Positions 1-8,714 of a stretch of DNA of 64,000 nucleotides are shown piece by piece. The stretch is from contig NZ_JACJRE010000011.1 in NCBI RefSeq assembly GCF_014697075.1, positions 62,001-126,000 of the forward strand, read 5' to 3'. The stretch's first letter is position 1. Each line of letters opens with the position of its first letter. The DNA comes from Tolypothrix sp. FACHB-123 (GTDB taxonomy: Bacteria; Cyanobacteriota; Cyanobacteriia; Cyanobacteriales; Nostocaceae). Under the pieces are notes generated by a model. The model was not told where the DNA came from, did not search any database, and worked only from the letters and a program-made list of their open reading frames with translations. Position numbers and translations under genes: made by a program.

Positions 1-98
1 CTAATAGGGATTAAGGGTAATTGCAATGTTAGCTCTGTTGCTAAATCTGGGTTTGAGCCGCGTTTCAATCCCTAATAGGGATTAAGGGTAATTGCAAT
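1..98 (-). CRISPR. Leader-proximal end of a CRISPR array
   Basis: A complete 37-nt repeat lies at 62-98 and the same sequence, cut by the window edge, at 1-27. A 34-nt spacer (28-61) separates them. Read on the minus strand the repeat starts ATTGCAATTACC and ends GGGATTGAAAC. The terminal ATTGAAAC is the usual 3' end of cyanobacterial type I/III repeats and becomes the crRNA 5' handle. This makes the minus strand the crRNA strand, so the array continues leftward out of the window and 62-98 is the first repeat after the leader. Only one spacer is visible and no cas gene is in the window, so the subtype cannot be told. Confidence 0.88.
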
Positions 99-230
99 CG
101 CGGAAGCCTAAAAGCTAAGTGATATGAGGTTTTCAAGGTTCTGTTGCGCGGATAGGTGAATCATAACATACACCAGAGTAAAAAAGCAAAGCCAAAAATT
201 CTCAAAGCCATACTGTGTAAGCCGCGCGGC
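99..230 (-). promoter_or_regulatory. Putative CRISPR leader and promoter
   Basis: This AT-rich, gene-free stretch abuts the first repeat on the side expected for the leader of a leftward array. On the minus strand it ends with AACCTTGAAAACCTCATAT and GGCTTCCGCG just before the repeat, resembling leaders I recall from other cyanobacterial arrays. A possible promoter on that strand has a -35 TTGCTT (184-189) and a -10 TATGAT (160-165) spaced 18 bp, about 65 nt before the repeat. The promoter is an inference from the sequence; the leader position follows from the repeat orientation. Confidence 0.55.
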
Positions 231-489
231 TGACGAAATAGCAATTAACACTTGAAAGTCTTACACAAAAAGAATTTCGGTCATTTTTGTGGAAACTGTT
301 TTTGCAACACCTACCCAGTCGCGCAAATTTTGTAAAAGGAATTATGCGATCGCTTCAGATGATTTAATTCTTGTTCCAGGCCATATCATCGTGAGCTTGG
401 TTTTTTGTGGTCAGGCTTGCTGATTATCCCCATTTTCTCAAACCTAAGCACAAATTTCAATTGTGGTTATTGATTATGCGATCGCATTT

Positions 490-720
490 GCTGCTTTTGA
501 TACTACAATTGCCATTTTCGATAATACAATTGCTGCTTTTGATACTACAATTGCCATTTTCGATAATACAATTGCTGCTTTTGATACTACAATTGCCATT
601 TTTGATAATACAATTGCTGCTTTTGATACTACAATTGCCATTTTTGATAATACAATTGCTGCTTTTGATACTACAATTGCCATTTTCGATAATACAATTG
701 CGATTTCCAATAATACAATT
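490..720. repeat. 21-bp tandem minisatellite, 11 units
   Basis: Eleven head-to-tail 21-bp units, arranged mostly as five 42-bp dimers of two alternating versions (GCTGCTTTTGATACTACAAT and GCCATTTTCGATAATACAAT, each followed by T) plus one diverged unit. The palindrome CAATTG recurs at each 21-bp junction. Because 21 is a multiple of three, several frames on both strands stay open. The plus-strand frame from 463 would give a heptad-like peptide alternating AAFDTTI and AIFDNTI. All frames are open for the same trivial reason, so coding cannot be claimed. Flanking sequence on both sides (about 230-490 and 720-750) shows no gene. Confidence 0.9.
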
Positions 721-749
721 GCTATTTCTGCGATATCTCAAGCAGGCTA

Positions 750-900
750 ATACCAATTTCATGTGAAGTTGCACATATTTAGATCCCCCTAAATCCCCCT
801 TGAAAAGGGGGACTTTGATAAATTTCTTCCGGTTCCCCCCTTTTTTCAAGGGGGGCTAGGGGGGATCGAATTCTATGCAGCTTCATAAAGAATTGGTATA
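750..900. repeat. Nested foldback (MITE-like) element
   Basis: The ends are inverted repeats: ATACCAATT at the left and AATTGGTAT at the right, continued by a diverged pair (GTGAAGTTGCA against TGCAGCTTCA). Inside lies a second, stronger palindrome of the C-rich type, with GATCCCCCTAAATCCCCC on the left and its G-rich complement ending GGGGGGATC on the right. Both modules are familiar as dispersed, non-coding foldback repeats in cyanobacteria. No ORF is inside. The stretch from 901 to 1082 holds only the promoter region of the next gene. Confidence 0.8.
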
Positions 901-1082
901 AGCTGACTCAATTAGCGATCGCTGTTAAAGCATAATCCCAAAAAGACTAATAAATGAGTAAAAACACCGATAAATTGGGAAATATTGCTTTTTAGGTGAA
1001 ATTAATTCCCAAAATCTACCCATCTCAGCTATAAGGTCATTCTCTTATCTTAAAAGAGTACCTTATATAAAGAGAATCTAAA

Positions 1083-1508
1083 ATGCCTTTGAGAACTCGC
1101 GGTTCTGCTGCTGTTGACAAAGCCCAACGTCGTCTCGCCCTGCTAAAATCCATTGATAAAAATCTCGATTTAGGACATGGATTAACCATTGAAGCTTATA
1201 GCCGCTTAATTGATAATACCCGTGCTGCATTGGAGTCTCATAATACACTCCTGTCCAATCTTGAAGAATCGCGTAACACTGTGACTCAGATGGATAAAGC
1301 ACTCTCGGAACTATCAGAACGGATGCTCAGTGGAATTGCGAGTGTATATGGTAAAAAAAGCATGGAGTATTCCAAAGCTGGTGGATCTAGTCGCAAGCGG
1401 GGGAAAACCGCTGCTTTACCAGTTCCCGTTGTTGTTGAGACACCAGAATTTCAACCAGTACCAACTGCACTTATCTCGAAACCAACTAACGGGCGAGTGA
1501 AGAATTAG
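1083..1508 (+). CDS. Conserved cyanobacterial hypothetical protein
   Basis: A 141-residue protein with no domain I can name. Residues 1-95 are largely helical and charged (e.g. KAQRRLALLKSIDKNLDLG, then LEESRNTVTQMDKALSELSERML), suggesting a helical bundle or short coiled coil. The basic patch SRKRGK near residue 103 is followed by a Pro/Val-rich disordered tail. There is no signal peptide or membrane segment, so it is probably cytoplasmic. The ATG follows AGAGAATCTAAA, a weak Shine-Dalgarno site. It stands alone, with repeats on both sides. The sequence looks like a family I have seen in Nostocales under hypothetical names; its function is unknown. Confidence 0.75.
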   Translation: MPLRTRGSAAVDKAQRRLALLKSIDKNLDLGHGLTIEAYSRLIDNTRAALESHNTLLSNLEESRNTVTQMDKALSELSERMLSGIASVYGKKSMEYSKAGGSSRKRGKTAALPVPVVVETPEFQPVPTALISKPTNGRVKN

Positions 1509-1596
1509 GGATTTCCAAATAAAAAAAATATACAACTTTTCTTGTTGGGTGGGGCGTTTCACCCTGCCCATAGACTTACTCTTGTTTTCCTCCATA

Positions 1597-1693
1597 ATAC
1601 CAATTCTTCAAAATGCAGCAACAGATTCAAACTCAAAGACCCTTGCTACATATGGCTTTATTGATTTTGAATTTTGAATTTTGAATTGGTATA
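1597..1693. repeat. ATACCAATT foldback element, second copy
   Basis: A roughly 97-bp element bounded by ATACCAATTC on the left and GAATTGGTAT on the right, with an internal GCAGCAACAGAT that also occurs next to the left ends of the copies at 15842 and 60318. The right arm contains a short ATTTTGAATTTTGAATT duplication. It occupies the middle of the 370-bp gap 1509-1879, whose remainder shows only a plausible AT-rich promoter region for the exoprotein gene. Confidence 0.7.
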
Positions 1694-1879
1694 AGGCGAT
1701 CGCTCTCAGTGCAGATTCACGATAAAATTTGACAATCTTGTCACAACAGCATCAAAAAACCACTTTTTCTGAATCAATAATAATTACTAATTTATCATTC
1801 CGGCTTCCTCCGTAAAACTAGCAGCGAAAAATAGTAAAATACTCTCAGCAGCCATTTTCACCTTAAACAGGTATTTTTC

Positions 1880-4800
1880 GTGGAATTTTGGGAAAATATA
1901 CGTTTCTTAATGGTCAGCAGTCTGACTTACTTGACTCTGGCTCACTTTAGCTTGGCTAAGGCACAAATAATTCCCGATAATACCCTTGGCACTGAAAGCT
2001 CAGTTGTCAACCCGGATACAATTAAAGGCATTCCCAGTGACAGAATAGATGGGGGTGCAATTCGTGGTAGTAATCTCTTCCACAGTTTCAGTGAATTTAA
2101 TATTGACTCAGGAAGAGGAGCATACTTTACCAATCCCAGTGGAATTGAGAACATTTTGACAAGGGTGACGGGAAATAATGCTTCTCAAATTCTGGGAACT
2201 CTGGGGGTATTGGGTAACGCCAATCTATTTTTGATCAATCCCAATGGCATAATTTTTGGGAAAGATGCAGTTATAGATATTCGTGGTTCTTTTACTGCTA
2301 CTACTGCCGATGGCATTAGATTAGGTGAAAATGGGTTATTTAGTGCTACTAATCCTCAAAGTAGTAACTTATTGACAGTCAAACCAGGGGCGTTATTTAG
2401 CAATGCATTAAGTAATCAGCAAGCGACGATTAATAATCAAGGTAATTTAACAGTAGATGCTGGTAAGAATATAAATTTATTTGCGGCAAATGTGATTAAT
2501 ACAGGCACATTAACAGCACCATTCGGGGTAGTACAATTAACAGGTACAGAAAATTTAATCACTAGAGGAAATATCGCTACAGCTACATTATTCCTCAATA
2601 CTAAAAACCTGACTATTGGTGAAAACAATAATGCCACAATCGATAAAACTACCTTAGAGGGTTTGTCTGGAAATACAAATCTGATATTGCAAGGAACTAA
2701 TGATATTACAGTTGATTCTCTGACTAATAGCACTTTAAATTTAGCTGATGGTAGCGGTAAAATCGCATTTATTGCTGATGCCGATCGCGATGGAATTGGT
2801 AATTTTCAAATGAATGCTGCCGATACTATCAAAACCAATGGTAGAGATATTAGCATTTCGGGAGCGAATTTAACATTAGGCAATATTGATACCTCCTTGA
2901 TGAAAGGCGGAGATATTGCAGTTGATGTAGATGCTGGGGGTGATATTCCTGCGAGTGGAACTGAAGGAACCGCTATTTTTACCTTCACAGTATCAGATTC
3001 ACAACCAATAGAAGATTTAGATGTACAGTTTTCCGCATCACATACTTGGGATAGTGACCTAGGCGTTAATCTCACTTCACCATCTGGGACAACATTGGAG
3101 TTATTTAATCGTATAGGAAATGATGGCGATCACTTTCAAGATACTGTATTAGATGATAGTGCAGATACGAATATTAATAATGCTTCACCTCCCTTTCAAG
3201 GGAGATTTAAACCAACAGGGGTAGGGGGTTTAGCATCTTTTAATAGTGAAAATACTACAGGAATTTGGCAATTAACAGTTAGAGATTGTTGTGCAGGAGA
3301 TTCAGGTATTTTGTACAAAGCAGGGGAAACTGCACCTTGGGGAACTGCTGAGGGGACAAAATTAATGTTTCGCACTCCAGTTATATCTGGTAATAGCGGT
3401 GCAATTACTCTCAATGCTACAAATGGTAGTCTTAATGTTGGCAATATTAATGCTGGAAATTCGACTACTGGTGGTGAAGTTAATCTATCAGCGACGGAAA
3501 ATATTAGTCTAAATGGCAGTTTGACTGCTGTGAATAATCTGAAAATTTTGGCAGATATTGATGCTAATAAAATCGGTAATTTTCAGATGGATGCTGCCGA
3601 TACTATCAAAACAAATGGACGAAATGCTGAGATTGCAGGTGTGAGTTTAACTGTAGGTAACATTGATAGTAGTTCCCAACAGGGTGGAGGTAATATAACT
3701 TTAACTGCTACAGGAGGTGATATCACTACAGGAAGCCTTAAATCCTCCTCATCTTCATATTCAGGAAACGCAGGCTTTGGCGGAGCCATCACTGTGACTA
3801 CCTCACAGGGTAATATCTCTACACAAGTAATTGACTCCTCCTCATCTTCATATTCAGGAAACGCAGGTGATGGGGGCGCGATCGCCCTGACTACTACACT
3901 GGGTAATATCTCTACACAAGTAATTGACTCCTCCTCATTGTCACCTTTCGGAAACGCAGGTTCCGGGGGTGCGATCGCCCTGACTACTACACTGGGTAAT
4001 ATCTCTACGCAAAACCTGAACTCCTCTTCATTTTCAGTTTCAGGAAACGCGGGATCTGGGAGTGCCATCACTGTGACTACCACCATAAAAGGAGATATCT
4101 CTACACAAGTAATTGACTCATCCTCATTTTCGGTTTCAGGAAACGCAGGTTCTGGAGGTGAGATCGCCCTAACTAGCACACAAGGTGATATATCTACACA
4201 AGACCTGAAGTCCTCCTCATTTTCAGTTTCAGGAAACGCAGGTGATGGGGGTGCAATCACCCTCACTACTACACAGGGTAATATCTCTACAGGATACCTT
4301 GACTCCTCCTCAAAATCAGAGTCACCAAACGCGGGTGATGGGGGTGCAATCACCCTCACTACTACACAGGGTAATATCTCTACAGGATACCTGAACTCGT
4401 CCTCAAAATTACTTTCATCAAACTTAAGTGATGCGGGTGCGTTAGTCGCAGGCTTTGGCGGAGCCATCACCCTCACTACTACACAGGGTAATATCTCTAC
4501 AGGATACCTTGACTCCCAATCATATTCATTGTCACCAAACGCAGGTGATGGAGGTGCGATCGCTCTGACGACCACACAGGGTAATATCTCTACAGGATAC
4601 CTTGACTCCAAGTCATTTTCACGTTTAGGAAACGCAGGTGATGGGGGTGCGATCGCTGTGACGACCACACAGGGTAATATCTCTACAGGATACCTTGACT
4701 CCTCCTCATATTCACGTTTAAGAACCGCAGGTGATGGAGGTGTGATCGCTATGATTACCTCAGGGGGCGATATCTCTACACAAAACCTGAACTCCTCCTC

Positions 4801-7800
4801 ATCTTCAATTTCAGGAAACGCGGGTGATGGGGGTGCGATTGCTATGACTACCTCAGGAGGCGAGATCTCTACACAAAACCTGAACTCCTCCTCATCTTCA
4901 ATTTCAGGAGACGCGGGTGATGGGGGTGCGATCGCTATGACTACCTCAGGAGGCGATATCTCTACACAAAACCTGAACTCCTCCTCATCTTCAATTTCAC
5001 GTTATCTAAATGGAGGTTCCAAAGGTGCGTTAGCCGCAGGCTTTGGCGGAGCCATCACCCTGACGACCACACAGGGTAATATCTCTACACAAGACCTTGA
5101 CTCCTATTCATATTCAAGTTCAACAAACGCAGGTGATGGGGGTGCATTTGCCGCAGGCTTTGGCGGAGCCATCGCCCTGACTACCACACAGGGTAATATC
5201 TCTACAGGAAACCTTGACTCCCAATCATATTCAATTTCAGGAAACGGAGGTGATGGGGGTGCGATCGCCCTGACTACCAGACAGGGTAATATCTCTACAG
5301 GAAACCTTGACTCTCAATCATATTCATTTTCAGAAAACGCGGGTGATGGGGGTGCGATCGCCCTGACTACTATACTGGGTGATATCTCTACAGGAAGCCT
5401 GAGTTCCCCGTCATTTTCATTTTCAGGAAACGCGGGTGATGGAGGTGCGATCGCCCTGACTACTACACAGGGTAATATCTCTACAGGCGACCTTAACTCC
5501 TTCTCAATTTCAGTTTCAGGAAACGCGGGTGATGGAGGTGCGTTAGCCGCAGGCTTTGGCGGAGCCATCGCTCTTTCTACCACACAGGGTAATATCTCTA
5601 CACAAACACTTAACTCCTTCTCATTTTCAGAATCAGGAAACTCGGGAACTGGTGGAATAATTACTCTCAGCGCCAGAGATGGGAATATAATAAATGATAA
5701 TTTTAATACTGCAACATTGAATTCCTTTTCTGTTTCCACAAACGGAAATTCCGGAAAGGGTGGTAACGTTACTTTAGAAGCTAAAAATAACATTACAGAT
5801 TTAGATATCTTAACTCTATCTTCTGCTGACAAATCTGGAGATGTTCAAGTTAACGGTTTTGGAGATTTATCTTTGACCAATACTAACATCATCACCAGTA
5901 AACAGGTGACAATCAAGCTTCCAATTGGAGAAATTACCCTAGATGTTGGTGGAGTAGGTCAATCAGGAAATGTAAATATTACCAGCACAGGTAATCTCAC
6001 ATTTCAAGATACTCGCATCGAAAGCGACACCAAAGGCGACAACCCCGCAGGAAACGTCAACATCTTTAGTCCTGGTACTGTCGCCTTCAATAATAGTAAA
6101 ATCGCCAGTAACACCAGCAGCATAGGCAACGCTGGCAATATTCAAATTAATGCTAACAACTTAACCCTCACAGATTCCTCAGAAATCTCTGCTAACACCA
6201 CAGCAGAAGGTTTTGCTGGAGACATCACTCTCAATACTCCCACTTTAACAGTAGCCAATGGCGGCAAAATCTTCGCCACAACTTCAGGTAACGGTAATGG
6301 CGGTAAAATTACTGTCAATGCACCAAATGAAGTTAATCTCGGTATCGGTGTGCAAGACTTCGCCCCCATCCTCTCGGTTGAAACTAGCGGCGCAGGTAAA
6401 GCTGGAAATATCATTGTCAACACTCCTAGCCTCACCATATCCGACACCGCCCGCATCACCGCCACCGCCACTGCAACAGCTACCAACATCCAAGGCGGTG
6501 GCAGCATCTCCTTAAACGCCTCTAAATTAGACCTAGCAGGCATTGTGGGAATTTTTGCCGAAACCAAAGGACAAGCCCCCGCAGGGACATTAGAACTTAA
6601 TCCCTACGCAAATCAGCCTAATTTAGATATTACCCTGTTCCCCAATTCAAAAATATCTGCTTCCACATCTGGTATTGGTAATGGCGGCGATTTAATTGTC
6701 AAAGCCCCCGAAACAATTAATATTAGCGGACAAGGAACATTAGCTGTAGAAACTTTTAGCACTGGGAAGGCAGGTAATATTGAAATTACCACTCAAAACC
6801 TGAATTTAACAGATGGTGTCACCCTTTCCGCCGCCACTTCTGGTATTGGTAATGCAGGGGATATTGTACTCAATACCCCAACTTTAAACCTGACTAATGG
6901 TGGTAAAATCTTCGCCTCAACTTCTGGTACTGGCGATGGCGGTACAATTAGCGTTAACGCCCTAAATTCTGTAAATATAGGTAAAGGTGTCCAAGACTTT
7001 GCGCCAATCATTTCTGTAGAAACCACTGGCGCAGGTAAAGCCGGGGATATTATTTTCAATACTCCTAGCCTGACAGTATCCGACACCGCCCGCATCACTG
7101 CAACAGCCACTGCAACAGCTACCAACACCCAAGGCGGTGGCAGTATCACCTTAAACGCCTCCAAATTAAACTTAGCAGGCATTGTAGGAATTTTTGCCGA
7201 AACCCAAGGACAAGCCCCCGCAGGGACATTAAAACTCAATCCCTACGCAAATCAACCCAATTTAGATATTACCCTGTTCCCCAATTCTAATATTTCTGCT
7301 TCTACTTCTGGCAGTGGTAAAGGTGGTGACTTAATTCTCACCGCACCGGAAAATATTAACATTACTGGTAAAGGAAAATTAGCAGTTGAAAGTACAGGTA
7401 TAGGCGATGCAGGTAATATTCTTATTACTACCCAAAACTTAAATATTAATGATGGCGTGAAAATCTCCGCTTCAACAATGAATGGTCAAGGCGGTAATAT
7501 CAACATTAATGCTCATACCTTAACTGCTAATAACGGTGGACAATTTCTCACCACTACATCTGGTACAGCCAAAGCCGGAAATATTAACGTCCAAGTCCGG
7601 GATAATATCACCTTAGATGGCACAAATACCGGACTATTTGCCAATACAGAAAAAACTGCAACAGGCGATAGTGGCAATATTACCATTGACCCAGAAATTT
7701 TTACTATTAAAAACGGTGCAGGTATCGGCGTCAATAGTAATGGTAGCGGTAAAGGCGGCAATATTTCCCTGACTGCTGGGACTTTAATTTTAGACAATAA

Positions 7801-8530
7801 AGCCTTTATTAATGCCGCTACTACTAGTAATAATGGCGGCGAAATTAAATTAGATATTCAAGATTTCTTATTTCTGCGGCGTAATAGCAACATTACCGCC
7901 ACAGCCGGCACAGATTTTGCAGGCGGTAATGGTGGTAACATTACCATTAATAGTCCTTTCATTGTTGCCGTTACCCAAGAAAACAGCGATATTACAGCCA
8001 ACGCTTTTAGCGGTCAAGGTGGCAATATTAACATATCTACTCAAGGAATCTTCGGTATAGGATTCCAAGCACAACAGACAGCACAAAGCGATATCACTGC
8101 TAGTTCGGAATTGGGCATTAGCGGTAATGTAACTATCAATACACCAGAAGTAGATCCCAGTAAAGGCTTAGTGCAACTCAGCGCCAATCTGCTGGATGCT
8201 TCTAGACAAATTGATAACTCTTGTCAGCCTGATAGTAAACAAAGCGCCAGTTCATTTACGATTACGGGAAGAGGTGGTTTACCTTCTAATCCCTATGAAT
8301 ATCTGCAAACAGATTCGGTAGTCAAAAAATGGGTGAGTGTAGATAATAATCCAAATTCTCCGGGCAATAGTCAGGGTAGTATGAATGAAAATCCTTCCCC
8401 ACCGGAGATTGTGGAAGCGCAGGGATTAATTAAGGGTGACAACGGCGATATCTATTTAGTTGCACAAGCTTCTCAAGTTATACCCCATAGTCCGACGTTA
8501 ACAGCTGCTGCTTGCGCGAGTTCTCGGTAA
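1880..8530 (+). CDS. Filamentous haemagglutinin-like (TpsA-type) exoprotein with P-domain
   Basis: A 2216-residue secreted beta-helix protein. A signal peptide ends near AKA-QII (residue 28). It is followed by the haemagglutination-activity (TPS) domain (about 30-160; motifs NPSGIENILTRVTG and LFLINPNGIIFGKDA), which directs two-partner secretion. Residues about 355-490 look like a proprotein-convertase P-domain (HTWDSDLGVNLTSPSGT ... GIWQLTVRD). Residues about 612-1257 are some 20 tandem repeats, then diverged beta-helical turns including a 213-residue duplication. The C-terminus has the CQPDSKQSASSFTITGRGG element seen in cyanobacterial members. I kept the GTG start at 1880 because it gives a full signal peptide; ATG at 1910 is a shorter alternative. 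It is an adhesin or matrix component by family. No TpsB transporter is in the window. The next gene is a CHAT protein. Confidence 0.9.
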   Translation: MEFWENIRFLMVSSLTYLTLAHFSLAKAQIIPDNTLGTESSVVNPDTIKGIPSDRIDGGAIRGSNLFHSFSEFNIDSGRGAYFTNPSGIENILTRVTGNNASQILGTLGVLGNANLFLINPNGIIFGKDAVIDIRGSFTATTADGIRLGENGLFSATNPQSSNLLTVKPGALFSNALSNQQATINNQGNLTVDAGKNINLFAANVINTGTLTAPFGVVQLTGTENLITRGNIATATLFLNTKNLTIGENNNATIDKTTLEGLSGNTNLILQGTNDITVDSLTNSTLNLADGSGKIAFIADADRDGIGNFQMNAADTIKTNGRDISISGANLTLGNIDTSLMKGGDIAVDVDAGGDIPASGTEGTAIFTFTVSDSQPIEDLDVQFSASHTWDSDLGVNLTSPSGTTLELFNRIGNDGDHFQDTVLDDSADTNINNASPPFQGRFKPTGVGGLASFNSENTTGIWQLTVRDCCAGDSGILYKAGETAPWGTAEGTKLMFRTPVISGNSGAITLNATNGSLNVGNINAGNSTTGGEVNLSATENISLNGSLTAVNNLKILADIDANKIGNFQMDAADTIKTNGRNAEIAGVSLTVGNIDSSSQQGGGNITLTATGGDITTGSLKSSSSSYSGNAGFGGAITVTTSQGNISTQVIDSSSSSYSGNAGDGGAIALTTTLGNISTQVIDSSSLSPFGNAGSGGAIALTTTLGNISTQNLNSSSFSVSGNAGSGSAITVTTTIKGDISTQVIDSSSFSVSGNAGSGGEIALTSTQGDISTQDLKSSSFSVSGNAGDGGAITLTTTQGNISTGYLDSSSKSESPNAGDGGAITLTTTQGNISTGYLNSSSKLLSSNLSDAGALVAGFGGAITLTTTQGNISTGYLDSQSYSLSPNAGDGGAIALTTTQGNISTGYLDSKSFSRLGNAGDGGAIAVTTTQGNISTGYLDSSSYSRLRTAGDGGVIAMITSGGDISTQNLNSSSSSISGNAGDGGAIAMTTSGGEISTQNLNSSSSSISGDAGDGGAIAMTTSGGDISTQNLNSSSSSISRYLNGGSKGALAAGFGGAITLTTTQGNISTQDLDSYSYSSSTNAGDGGAFAAGFGGAIALTTTQGNISTGNLDSQSYSISGNGGDGGAIALTTRQGNISTGNLDSQSYSFSENAGDGGAIALTTILGDISTGSLSSPSFSFSGNAGDGGAIALTTTQGNISTGDLNSFSISVSGNAGDGGALAAGFGGAIALSTTQGNISTQTLNSFSFSESGNSGTGGIITLSARDGNIINDNFNTATLNSFSVSTNGNSGKGGNVTLEAKNNITDLDILTLSSADKSGDVQVNGFGDLSLTNTNIITSKQVTIKLPIGEITLDVGGVGQSGNVNITSTGNLTFQDTRIESDTKGDNPAGNVNIFSPGTVAFNNSKIASNTSSIGNAGNIQINANNLTLTDSSEISANTTAEGFAGDITLNTPTLTVANGGKIFATTSGNGNGGKITVNAPNEVNLGIGVQDFAPILSVETSGAGKAGNIIVNTPSLTISDTARITATATATATNIQGGGSISLNASKLDLAGIVGIFAETKGQAPAGTLELNPYANQPNLDITLFPNSKISASTSGIGNGGDLIVKAPETINISGQGTLAVETFSTGKAGNIEITTQNLNLTDGVTLSAATSGIGNAGDIVLNTPTLNLTNGGKIFASTSGTGDGGTISVNALNSVNIGKGVQDFAPIISVETTGAGKAGDIIFNTPSLTVSDTARITATATATATNTQGGGSITLNASKLNLAGIVGIFAETQGQAPAGTLKLNPYANQPNLDITLFPNSNISASTSGSGKGGDLILTAPENINITGKGKLAVESTGIGDAGNILITTQNLNINDGVKISASTMNGQGGNININAHTLTANNGGQFLTTTSGTAKAGNINVQVRDNITLDGTNTGLFANTEKTATGDSGNITIDPEIFTIKNGAGIGVNSNGSGKGGNISLTAGTLILDNKAFINAATTSNNGGEIKLDIQDFLFLRRNSNITATAGTDFAGGNGGNITINSPFIVAVTQENSDITANAFSGQGGNINISTQGIFGIGFQAQQTAQSDITASSELGISGNVTINTPEVDPSKGLVQLSANLLDASRQIDNSCQPDSKQSASSFTITGRGGLPSNPYEYLQTDSVVKKWVSVDNNPNSPGNSQGSMNENPSPPEIVEAQGLIKGDNGDIYLVAQASQVIPHSPTLTAAACASSR
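3716..5650 (+). repeat. About 20 in-frame 93-bp repeats inside the exoprotein gene
   Basis: The unit encodes 31 residues of the form GNISTxxLxSSSxSxSGNAGDGGAIALTTTQ. I count 20 units. Four of them (units 8, 14, 15 and 19) carry an extra 8 residues (ALAAGFGG-like), giving 39. Many units have a HIP1 octamer (GCGATCGC) embedded in the GAIA codons. Nucleotide identity between units is high, including synonymous sites, which points to recent amplification or gene conversion. Each unit probably forms one or more turns of the beta-helix; the Ser-rich part is the variable segment. Confidence 0.85.
6239..7310 (+). repeat. 639-bp (213-codon) internal duplication in the exoprotein gene
   Basis: Two consecutive copies at a fixed offset of 639 bp: for example GVQDFAPI occurs with its GACTT core at 6356 and again at 6995. 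The copies share the markers NGGKIFA, SDTARITATATATATN, LAGIVGIFAET and NPYANQPNLDITLFPNS. They have diverged more than the 93-bp repeats, so this duplication is older. Confidence 0.85.
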
Positions 8531-8714
8531 CGGGTTGAAAGTGCGATCGCTTTTGATAGTTTCAATTAAAGCATTAAATTTCTTGGTTAGTTTATTGAGG
8601 GTGGAAATTTAAACGCAAAGGCTCGCAAAGTTAAGCGCAAAGGTACGCAGAGAATGAGCTATGAATTGATGAAATATTGTACTAAGTTTGCTTTGAATTG
8701 TCTTTTAAACTGCA

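Noticed and set aside
457-849. Overlapping open frames on both strands across the 21-bp repeat
   Set aside because: A 21-bp unit without stops keeps every such frame open, so length is no evidence of coding. Only the DNA repeat is reported.
3583-4668. 361-codon leftward frame inside the exoprotein gene
   Set aside because: It is a shadow of the in-frame 93-bp repeats (Pro/Ala-rich mirror of the GNAGDGGAIA units), with no start signals. Similar shadows at 5314-5832, 6142-6567 and 6793-7239 were rejected for the same reason.
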